From positions 434,001-498,000 of the forward strand of contig NZ_FZOI01000001.1 of assembly GCF_900188385.1 (NCBI RefSeq): a DNA stretch of 64,000 bases, in the 5' to 3' direction. The first letter of the stretch is position 1; each line of letters opens with the position of its first letter. Below the pieces are notes generated by a model. The model was given only the letters and a program-made list of their open reading frames with translations, made no database searches and had not been told where the DNA came from. Shown one piece after another: positions 46,158 through 53,350 of the stretch. A program made the position numbers and the translations under genes. The DNA comes from Azospirillum sp. RU38E. Lineage in GTDB: Bacteria > Pseudomonadota > Alphaproteobacteria > Azospirillales > Azospirillaceae.

Positions 46158-46343
46158 ATGATGCAGATACAGCAACTTAATTATGAAGATTTATCATTTG
46201 TTTCTGGTGGTGAGGGGTCTTCAGGAGGTGCGGCTTCGACATCAACCGGTCCGAGCGGTGGTACAGAAGTATCTTGTCCTAATGGTATAAAAAGCTGGTC
46301 AATCGGCCCAGATCTCTCAACTGTGACAGTTGTTTGTAACTAA
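46158..46343 (+). CDS. Double-glycine-leader peptide B (putative secreted microcin/bacteriocin)
   Basis: A 61-aa precursor. Leader MMQIQQLNYEDLSFVSGG is a textbook double-glycine leader (hydrophobic positions spaced before SGG). The core of about 43 residues begins EGSSGGAAS, contains EVSCPNGIKSWSIG and ends TVVCN. GAGGAGAG precedes the paired ATGs (46158 and 46161). The core is clearly related to that of peptide A, with the same two cysteines and the same CPNG motif, so the two form a family and may act together. Confidence 0.85.
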   Translation: MMQIQQLNYEDLSFVSGGEGSSGGAASTSTGPSGGTEVSCPNGIKSWSIGPDLSTVTVVCN

Positions 46344-46395
46344 AAAGTCATAGTTTAAAATGACGATGAAGTAACATCGTAATGGAGAACGTGGA

Positions 46396-47136
46396 TTGTA
46401 TACTTATTTTTACCCTAAAAACTTAGGCAAGTTCATTTCTTGCCTCTTTATTTATATTTTGTTTATTTTTGTTTTTCCTCACAATTCCAAATCTGAAGAG
46501 GAAAATATGAATGTGATATATCAAAATTCGCTGGAATCCGCAAATTTTTGTAAAAAAACTTTATTAGATAAGAATGATATTGTAAAGGTTGGAAATATAA
46601 TATGTGCTTATGGTTCTATAAATAAAGAGTTTTCGCAAAAATTCTCCTCTATTCAAGTAGATAATGGCATGTACGTTGTTTTTAAGAGCGGTGGAGGTGA
46701 CCTACTCTCTTCTGTTGATGTTGGAAATCATCTTTTAAATAAGGATATAACAGTTGTTGTTAGTGAATTTTGCCTTTCTGGTTGCGCTAACTACGCATTT
46801 TTAGCCGCAAAAAGAAAAGTGGTATTGCAAAATTCTTTTGTTGCATGGCACGGCGGAGCAGTAGATCCAGCCCTTTCTACGCCTGATGTGATAGAAATAA
46901 GAATTAAGGAAAGAGAGGCCGAGGATAAATTTTTTCAAAAAGTAAATATAAATCCAAAATTAATTCGAGACATACCTTCAGGTACAGATATAACTGAAGA
47001 AACAAAAAAAAATAGACTTTGGAGTCACGCGCCAAAAGTTCTTAGAGAAAAATGGAAAATTCCTGGGATAGTCTATATGTGGTTTCCGGTTCCCAGTGAG
47101 TCTGATCCAATTCCTGTCGCTACATTAACGAAATAG
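46396..47136 (+). CDS. Exported ClpP-like serine protease homologue
   Basis: Protein of 246 aa with a hydrophobic signal (FISCLFIYILFIFVFPHNSKS) and a ClpP/crotonase-type core. It has the oxyanion segment VVFKSGGGDLLSSVDVGNHLL, a serine in the FCLSGCANYAFLAAKRK elbow and a histidine in NSFVAWHGG. A TTG at 46396 with GGAGAA upstream appears to be the start. It follows the two secreted-peptide genes in the AT-rich island and could process, degrade or protect against those peptides; that role is inference. The catalytic aspartate is not obvious. Confidence 0.7.
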   Translation: MYTYFYPKNLGKFISCLFIYILFIFVFPHNSKSEEENMNVIYQNSLESANFCKKTLLDKNDIVKVGNIICAYGSINKEFSQKFSSIQVDNGMYVVFKSGGGDLLSSVDVGNHLLNKDITVVVSEFCLSGCANYAFLAAKRKVVLQNSFVAWHGGAVDPALSTPDVIEIRIKEREAEDKFFQKVNINPKLIRDIPSGTDITEETKKNRLWSHAPKVLREKWKIPGIVYMWFPVPSESDPIPVATLTK

Positions 47137-47167
47137 TAAAATAAATATTATTTTTCCAATTTTCGTT

Positions 47168-47415
47168 TTGGCGGAAAATCAAGAAGGAGATGTTATTGTT
47201 GAATTATATCTTATTGGTGGTGTATTGGTTGTGAGTTGCGTCATCTGCTTATCGAGGTCTACGTAGCGGAGGGTGTCCTTGGAGTCGGAGCTACCGCTTC
47301 GGGGGTTTTTGCGGCGGCGGCGCCAGTTCTCTTTGCAGCATCTGCTGCTGATATGGTTGCCTATCTAGCGGTTGCAGGGTATGATGAGAATGCTGGTGGA
47401 GGTGGTGCTTATTAA
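47168..47415 (+). pseudogene. Broken precursor-peptide-like gene
   Basis: In one frame a TTG at 47168 opens a leader-like stretch ending VIVELYLIGG and stops at 47266. In another frame (open 47203-47415) lies a hydrophobic Gly/Ala/Val peptide (VYVAEGVLGVGATASGVFAA...) ending ENAGGGGAY. A single frameshift would join leader and core into a class II bacteriocin-like precursor. AAGAAGGAG lies at about 47181. The core region is more GC-rich than its flanks. It may be a decayed third cargo gene; a start at TTG 47236 for the core alone is the alternative. Confidence 0.4.
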
Positions 47416-47569
47416 TAATTTTTCATGATCGCTTGGATTTTTCTATTTATCCAACGCGATTTATAGGGTGCTTATATTTTATATTGAATTATTGATGGTT
47501 TAAAACTGCCATATATTTAATGATAATGTAAGCACCCGAAATTTTAATTTATTTTATGTGGAGATTGTT

Positions 47570-48067
47570 ATGATTTGTTTTAAATACAATAAAGAAACTT
47601 ACTTTTCTCTTGTTTATCCGGAGTTTAGAGTAAATTCTTTGTCATTCATACCTGCTGTTGCCGTGAAGGATATTAAATATTTCTGGTTTTCTATTTTGTT
47701 TGGGGTTGTTTCTATTATTTCAATAATATATATTTCATGTGAAAATTCTACTTATTTTAGTGATGAGCTTGGAGACTTTCTGTCTGCTTTTTATTTATTT
47801 TATATTAATATTCATATGTTTTACCTTTATTATAATTTTAACAAAATCTCAATATACTGCAAAATCGATATAATAAAAGTAAGTTACGTTGTATTGTTAT
47901 CAATATGTGTATTTTTTATTTCCATGATAATTTCATTAATTTCCCTTATTTTCTTGCTGCATGGACATATTGTATACTTTATGTTATTTTTATTAACAAT
48001 TTTATTGTCTATTTTAATCATGATGGCTATTAACTATTTCAAGATTTATAAAAGAAAGTTGAAATAA
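47570..48067 (+). CDS. Four-helix membrane protein, candidate immunity protein
   Basis: Very AT-rich gene for a 165-aa hydrophobic protein with about four membrane segments (FWFSILFGVVSIISIIYI, FYLFYINIHMFYLYY, VVLLSICVFFISMIISLI, VYFMLFLLTILLSILIMM). GGAG lies six bases before the ATG at 47570. A diverged, frameshifted copy occurs at 50386-50882. Position between the secreted peptides and their exporter, together with a hydrophobic basic-tailed protein, suits self-immunity; no domain proves it. Confidence 0.65.
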   Translation: MICFKYNKETYFSLVYPEFRVNSLSFIPAVAVKDIKYFWFSILFGVVSIISIIYISCENSTYFSDELGDFLSAFYLFYINIHMFYLYYNFNKISIYCKIDIIKVSYVVLLSICVFFISMIISLISLIFLLHGHIVYFMLFLLTILLSILIMMAINYFKIYKRKLK

Positions 48068-48096
48068 AATGTTAAATTTTATGTTGTAATAGTAAC

Positions 48097-50229
48097 TTGA
48101 TTGAGAACAAAGTGATCATCTTCCAATCCGAAGCCTCCGAATGCGGTCTCGCCTGTCTCGCCATGGTGGCCAGCCACCATGGCCATGAGATCGACCTGCC
48201 CGCCCTGCGCCGCCGCTTCTCCGTCTCCCTGAAAGGGACGACGATGAAGAGCATTGTGCTGATGGCCCAGAAAATGGGGCTCAGCGGGCGGGGGCTGCGG
48301 CTGGAGCCGGCGCAGGTGAAGGAACTGAAGCTGCCCTGCATCCTGCATTGGGACATGAATCATTTCGTGGTTCTCGCCGCCGTGCAGGGCGACAAGGTCA
48401 CCATTCTGGACCCGGCCAAGGGCCGGCGGCGGATGGGCATGGCGGAACTGGCGCAGCATTTCACCGGGGTGGCGCTGGAACTGACCCCGACATCCGCGTT
48501 TGAGAAGCGCAAGGAACGCACACACCTGCCGCTGACCAGCCTTTGGGGCCGGATCGCCGGCATGAAAACCGCCCTGGCCCAGGCGCTGGTGCTGTCTGTC
48601 GTGCTGCAGCTTTTCGTCGTGGCCAGCCCCTTCTATATGCAGATCGCCGTGGATGAGGCGGTGGTGAAGGGGGATGAGGAGTTGCTCTGGGCGCTGGCCA
48701 TCGGCTTTGGCCTGTTCATCCTGATCAAGCTGGTGGCGGAATGGCTGCGCGGGCGGGTGCTGCTGGTGCTGGGCGGTCTGGTCAACCATCAGATGGTGAC
48801 AAACCTGTTCCACCATCTGCTGCGCCTGCCATTGGGCTGGTTTGAAAAACGCCATATCGGCGATCTGGTCAGCCGCTTCGGCTCCACCAAGCCCATCCGC
48901 GACCTGATCACCAATGGCCTGGTGGCGGCCCTGGTGGATGGGGTGATGGCCATCATCACCCTGGTGATGATCTTCTTCTATTCGGTGAAGTTGGCCATTA
49001 TCGTGCTGGTGGCGCTGGCGCTTTATGTCGTGCTGCGCCTCGTCTCCTTCCATCTGCTGCGCCAGCGGGAGGAGGAGGTGATTGCCGCCAGCGCCAAGGA
49101 ACAATCCAGCTTCATCGAAAGTGCGCGCGCCATCCAGACCATCAAGGTCTTCGGCCAGGAAAGCGCCAGGGAGGAGCTGTGGCAGAATCGCTATGCCGAT
49201 ACCATCATGCGCACACTGGGGCTGGGCCAGTTGAACCTGAATTTCAGCAGCGCCAACGGCCTGATCTATGGGCTGGAAAATATTGTCACCATCTATATCG
49301 GCGCCACGCTGGCGATGGAAAACCAGATCACCGTCGGGATGCTCTATGCCTTCATGAGCTATAAGGGCCAGTTCCTGGACAAGGCGACCAAGCTGCTGGA
49401 AACCGCCATCCAGTACCGGATGCTGGATCTGCATCTGGACCGCATTGCCGATATCGCCCTGTCACCGCGGGAAAAGGGGCTGGAGGGTGGGCCGGAACCC
49501 TTGATCCCGCATGTGCTGCAAGGCGGGATCAGCCTGCGCGGCATCACCTATCGCTATGCCGAAACGGAACCGGATGTGCTGTGCGGCATTGATCTGGATG
49601 TGGCGCCGGGGGAATTCATCGCCATCACCGGCGCCTCTGGCGGCGGCAAGACCACCTTGCTGAAGGTGATGCTGGGGCTGTTCCCGCCGGCGGCGGGGGA
49701 AATCTGTTTCGATGGGGTGCCGGCGGACCATATCGGCCCCACCGCGCTGCGCGCCCAGATGGGGGTGGTGATGCAGGATGATCAACTGCTCTCCGGCTCC
49801 TTGGCGGAGAATATCACCTTTTTCGACCCCGCCCCCGACCTGCCGCTGATGCGCCAATGCGCCGCCATTGCTGGGATTGATGCCGATATCATGGCCATGC
49901 CGATGAATTACAATACGCTGGTGGGTGATATGGGGGCGGCGCTTTCCGGCGGGCAACGCCAGCGGGTGCTGTTGGCCCGCGCGCTGTACCGCCGCCCGCG
50001 CATCCTGTTCATGGATGAAGGCACCAGCCATCTGGATGTGGAGAAGGAGCGGGAGGTGAACCACCACATCGCCCAACTGGGCATCACCCGCATCACCATC
50101 GCCCACCGCCCGGAAACCATCGCAGCGGCGGGGCGGGTGCTGGCTTTGGTCGGGGGCCGTTTGCTGCCGGTACAGCGGCCTGTGACGGTGGCGCCAGTGG
50201 TCCCGTCCGGTGGGATCGCAGCAGAATAG
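48097..50229 (+). CDS. C39-peptidase-containing ABC exporter (bacteriocin type)
   Basis: Inner-membrane exporter of 710 aa that removes double-glycine leaders while transporting peptides. The C39 peptidase domain has its cysteine in QSEASECGLACLAMV (about residue 16), histidine in HWDMNHFVVL and aspartate in ILDPAKG. A six-helix membrane domain follows, then the ATPase with Walker A GASGGGKTT, signature LSGGQRQR and Walker B ILFMDEGTSHLD (DEG where DEA/DEP is common). The start is TTG at 48097 or GTG at 48112. The first few codons are AT-rich, then composition returns to host-like. It partners the HlyD protein and peptides A and B. No TolC gene is nearby. Confidence 0.93.
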   Translation: MIENKVIIFQSEASECGLACLAMVASHHGHEIDLPALRRRFSVSLKGTTMKSIVLMAQKMGLSGRGLRLEPAQVKELKLPCILHWDMNHFVVLAAVQGDKVTILDPAKGRRRMGMAELAQHFTGVALELTPTSAFEKRKERTHLPLTSLWGRIAGMKTALAQALVLSVVLQLFVVASPFYMQIAVDEAVVKGDEELLWALAIGFGLFILIKLVAEWLRGRVLLVLGGLVNHQMVTNLFHHLLRLPLGWFEKRHIGDLVSRFGSTKPIRDLITNGLVAALVDGVMAIITLVMIFFYSVKLAIIVLVALALYVVLRLVSFHLLRQREEEVIAASAKEQSSFIESARAIQTIKVFGQESAREELWQNRYADTIMRTLGLGQLNLNFSSANGLIYGLENIVTIYIGATLAMENQITVGMLYAFMSYKGQFLDKATKLLETAIQYRMLDLHLDRIADIALSPREKGLEGGPEPLIPHVLQGGISLRGITYRYAETEPDVLCGIDLDVAPGEFIAITGASGGGKTTLLKVMLGLFPPAAGEICFDGVPADHIGPTALRAQMGVVMQDDQLLSGSLAENITFFDPAPDLPLMRQCAAIAGIDADIMAMPMNYNTLVGDMGAALSGGQRQRVLLARALYRRPRILFMDEGTSHLDVEKEREVNHHIAQLGITRITIAHRPETIAAAGRVLALVGGRLLPVQRPVTVAPVVPSGGIAAE

Positions 50230-50306
50230 GGGGAGGGCTGGAATTGGGCAGACGACCAGTACAAGAACCTGCTCGACTTTCCTTATCGTTTAACCGGCAT
50301 TTCCTA

Positions 50307-50326
50307 TTTTGTGCGAGATGACGGGA
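50307..50326. repeat. Short direct repeat TTTTGTGCGAGATGACGGGA (second copy)
   Basis: Partner of 45754-45771. It lies just after the exporter gene at the point where the sequence again becomes AT-rich. Confidence 0.35.
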
Positions 50327-50385
50327 CAAAAAGTAACATCATGGTGTTTGCGGTTATTTTGACAATCATCTCGATGGTAAGAATT

Positions 50386-50882
50386 ATGATTATTTTCCGA
50401 TATAATAATGAGGATTTATTTTCTATAACATGCCCTACATATCGACTAAAGTGGATAAAATTTATCCCAGCCGTGAAGATGGTTGGGATAAATACACTGT
50501 TTTTTGTTTGTTAAATCTATTGGGTGCGGTTTCTACTTTTTTCATGGATATCAACATTGAGTTTTTGGAGGAAGAAAATCTTGATGTGCTGTTTTCATTT
50601 TTCTATCTAGCTGTCACCAATGTAAACATGGCCATTATCGTACTGCGCACTCGACAAGTTCCACTAACTTTCCCAATTCAAGTGCGGCCAGTCCCAAAAA
50701 TCCTTTTGGCCTATGGAGGATCTGTTTTCATTTTTATTTCTTTAGGGGTAGTGACATTATTCAGAAGCTCTGATTCTTCTGTTTTTAGATTATTTATATT
50801 ATTTTTGTTTTCTTTCTTGTTGTTGATTTTTGTTTTGTCCTGGCGAAATTATAACCTGATCTATAAAGGCCGCACGGGGTGA
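50386..50882 (+). pseudogene. Frameshifted paralogue of the candidate immunity protein
   Basis: The first frame (from ATG 50386) reads IIFRYNNEDLFSI...FIPAVKMVGINTLFF and stops at 50514. The next frame continues CLLNLLGAVSTFF... to 50882 with the same series of helices. Both parts align with the 47570-48067 protein (FKYNKETYFSL...FIPAVAVKDIKYFWF...). The break is at a run of six T at about 50506, consistent with loss of one base. It is either a genuine inactive copy, phase-variable, or a sequencing error. Confidence 0.7.
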
Positions 50883-50896
50883 TATTGGTCGTGAGG

Positions 50897-50930
50897 TGCA
50901 TTGGTCGCAGGTGGCCGCCCCGACCAATGC
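50897..50930. terminator. Hairpin after the exporter locus
   Basis: GCATTGGTCG and CGACCAATGC form a perfect 10-bp stem directly after the frameshifted gene. No long T run follows. Confidence 0.4.
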
Positions 50931-50975
50931 ATTCCTCAGCGTCTCTTTTGTTTTTCAGGTGAATTGGAGGAAAAA

Positions 50976-51146
50976 ATGGATCAAATTAAAATTAAGTGAG
51001 ATAATCGGAAATTGTACGTCAGCATATTATTGGGATTTTTATTTGTGGCATCAATGTATCTTGGATATTTTTTCGGAAAAGATTTTGCCCTGAATGAAAG
51101 AAGCCGGGCGGAGGCGCAGCGGCCGGTGTCAGCCGCTGCGCCGTAA
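50976..51146 (+). pseudogene. Small single-helix membrane protein frame with an in-frame stop
   Basis: A good ribosome site (GGAGG) precedes the ATG at 50976, but TGA at 50997 ends it after seven codons. The same frame continues to 51146 with LYVSILLGFLFVASMYLGYFFG, a single membrane helix, and an Ala/Pro-rich end. Either the stop is a mutation or translation begins at TTG 51012. Composition moves from AT-rich to GC-rich along it, so it spans the right edge of the island. Confidence 0.4.
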
Positions 51147-51149
51147 TCC

Positions 51150-52193
51150 CTACTTCCCCTCCCCCTTCAGCATCGCCCGGCGCTTTTCCGCCAGCGGGGA
51201 GACATAGCCTGGTACTTCCGGCGGCACATCCTCCGCATAGGCTTCCAGGGTGCCGCGCACGCCTTCGTCGGGGCCGTCGGTCGGCTGTTCCAGCAGGTGG
51301 GGGTGGGCGCGTTCCACACGCTTCAGCACGGCCTTCGGAATATCCTCCACCGTGCCGGTGATCTTGTAGCTGTGCATCCGGCCCATCAGCACGCCCTGCA
51401 CCCCGCTCTGGCCCATGCGCATCCAGGGCCACCAGGGGGCCTGGCGCATGAAACCGGCATGGAAGCGGGCGCTTTCCAGGGAGCGGTCGTCAATCTCCCC
51501 CGTCGGTGTGAACAGGGTGAAATGTTCGGATGGGTTGACGCGCCGCCCGGTGGAAGCCTTGGGCCAGCCCTCCGGCGTCACCGGGTTGGTATATTCATGC
51601 GCGTAATCCCAGCTCAGCAGATACTGGTCGCCGATACGCTGCCAAGGCAGCAGGAAGGGTTTGCCCTTCTGGGACTTGCTGCCCCCCTGGGTGCTATGGT
51701 CATTATTAACGGTTTCGCTGTCGCCGACCTTGAAGACCTTCTGTTCCAGGCTCAGCGAGCCGCGCCAGCGGTCATTGACGAAGGGGAACACCTCCACCCG
51801 CTCCCCGGTCCAGGGATTGTCCCAATGGTCGATGATCTCCCCCGTCGCCAGATCGGTGAAGAAACCGCATTCCTTGCCCAGCACCTTCAGCGAGCCATCG
51901 GGCTGCATGATGTTGCGGTTATTGCCGAAGCCGCAATAGCCGAACAGGGGCACGGCGCGTTTGTCGCCAACGATGGCATATTGCACACCCTGATAGCCCG
52001 ACAGCACCGATTTCGGCCCCAGCGTGCCCCACATCTTGCCGAACCCGTACAGGTTCTCCCGCGGGTCGGTAATATCCAGCGGGCGGATATTCCCCTTGGC
52101 CGGCTGGGGCGTGGCGGCAAAACCGGGGGCCGCTGCCATGGCCCCCATGCCGGCCATGCCGCCGAAAATGGACCGCCGCGTCAGTGACCGCAT
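51150..52193 (-). CDS. DUF1838 family protein with Tat signal
   Basis: Exported protein of 347 aa. The N-terminus SLTRRSIFGGMAGMGAM is a twin-arginine signal, so it is folded in the cytoplasm before export. The body (RENLYGFGKMWG, FTDLATGEIIDHWDNPWTGERVEVF, SWDYAHEYTNPVTPEGWP) matches DUF1838, a family of unknown function seen in sphingomonads and mycobacteria. The ATG at 52193 gives the compact signal; 52211 is also possible. It is convergent with the bacteriocin-type locus and divergent from the next gene. Confidence 0.8.
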   Translation of the reverse strand: MRSLTRRSIFGGMAGMGAMAAAPGFAATPQPAKGNIRPLDITDPRENLYGFGKMWGTLGPKSVLSGYQGVQYAIVGDKRAVPLFGYCGFGNNRNIMQPDGSLKVLGKECGFFTDLATGEIIDHWDNPWTGERVEVFPFVNDRWRGSLSLEQKVFKVGDSETVNNDHSTQGGSKSQKGKPFLLPWQRIGDQYLLSWDYAHEYTNPVTPEGWPKASTGRRVNPSEHFTLFTPTGEIDDRSLESARFHAGFMRQAPWWPWMRMGQSGVQGVLMGRMHSYKITGTVEDIPKAVLKRVERAHPHLLEQPTDGPDEGVRGTLEAYAEDVPPEVPGYVSPLAEKRRAMLKGEGK

Positions 52194-52450
52194 GATCGCT
52201 TCATGGAACATCCTGCACCCCTGTCCTGCTTGTCATTATCGGAAAGGCTGAGGCACCAGCCCTTCACCATGGACAATGCGGGCTTTGGCGGATGCGGGCA
52301 GGGGGATCGGCGACCGCTGTCCACCAGACGGCGCCACCGGATGGGGCACAAAACGGTTGCAAAACTGTCTCGTACCGCGGCCAAATCGGGTGTATTGTTT
52401 TAAAATATTAAACTGTCCTGATATTCTCCTTTTGATCCGGGGGCTCGGTC

Positions 52451-53350
52451 ATGCGCTTCTCTCTGATGTGCGGCGGCATTTTATTGCTGACGGCTCTGCG
52501 CGCATCCTTGTCCTTGGCGGCGGAGCCGGCTCCGCCCGCCGGGTTGGAGATGGAGGATGAGGTGGTCGTGCAGGCCTGGCATCCCTCACCCGCCCAGATT
52601 GACGATTTTGTCCGCGAAGCCCTGCCGACAAAGGGGGCCAAGCAGCTGGCCCGCTGGTACCGCCCGGTTTGCACGGTCGTTCTGGGCCTGCCGCCGGCAC
52701 AGGCGGCCCTGGTTCAGCACAGGCTGCAAGCGGCTGCCACGGGCCCGGCGGAACTGCCACCCCCCCGTCCGGGCTGCAAGCCCAATATTGCCATCTTCGC
52801 TACCGATGACCCGGATGGTTTGATTGAGGGCTTGATCCAGCGGTACCCCACTATCTATCGCCCCGACCTGACGGGGGAGTTTCGGCGGATTCTGGCGAAA
52901 CCCCGCGATGCCGGGGGGGCTATCCGTGTCTGGTACCGCACGGTGACCACCAGTTCCGTGGGATTATCGCCAGAGATGGCGGGGGAGGGGGGCCGTGTGA
53001 CGCCGGTTTTCAGCTCCGTCTTCGCGTCCCGCATCGTCATCCCGGTACGGTCGGAGATGCTGCGTGTGCTGATGATTCTCGATCCCCGCCAGGTTCAGGG
53101 GCGCGGGGTGGAGGCGGTCGCCGACCATATGGCCATGCTGGCGCTGGGCCAGTTCGATGGGGATGTCGCAGCAGGCATACCGACCATTCTCAACCTGTTC
53201 AGCGGTGATCCTGCTGTGATGCCAACCGTGATGACGGAATGGGACAAGACGATGCTGCGCGGGCTGTATGCCGCGCAGGAGGATCGAACGATCTGGTCAC
53301 AACGTCGCGATGTCGTCCGCCACATGCGAGAGGCGATCGAGAAGCCTTAA
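52451..53350 (+). CDS. Hypothetical exported protein
   Basis: Protein of 299 aa with a signal peptide (GILLLTALRASLSLAAE). The mature part has a conserved-looking core (WYRPVCTVVLGLPPAQAALVQHRL, CKPNIAIFATDDPDGLI) with two cysteines, and an alpha-helical C-terminus. I recall similar uncharacterised proteins from sphingomonads, but can assign no function. Its stop overlaps the convergent hydrolase gene by four bases. Confidence 0.65.
   Translation: MRFSLMCGGILLLTALRASLSLAAEPAPPAGLEMEDEVVVQAWHPSPAQIDDFVREALPTKGAKQLARWYRPVCTVVLGLPPAQAALVQHRLQAAATGPAELPPPRPGCKPNIAIFATDDPDGLIEGLIQRYPTIYRPDLTGEFRRILAKPRDAGGAIRVWYRTVTTSSVGLSPEMAGEGGRVTPVFSSVFASRIVIPVRSEMLRVLMILDPRQVQGRGVEAVADHMAMLALGQFDGDVAAGIPTILNLFSGDPAVMPTVMTEWDKTMLRGLYAAQEDRTIWSQRRDVVRHMREAIEKP

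Noticed and set aside
50500-50515. Programmed -1 frameshift at the T run
   Set aside because: The frame alignment (G TTT TTT G) does not match a canonical X-XXY-YYZ slippery site and no downstream stem is evident, so a simple indel is preferred.
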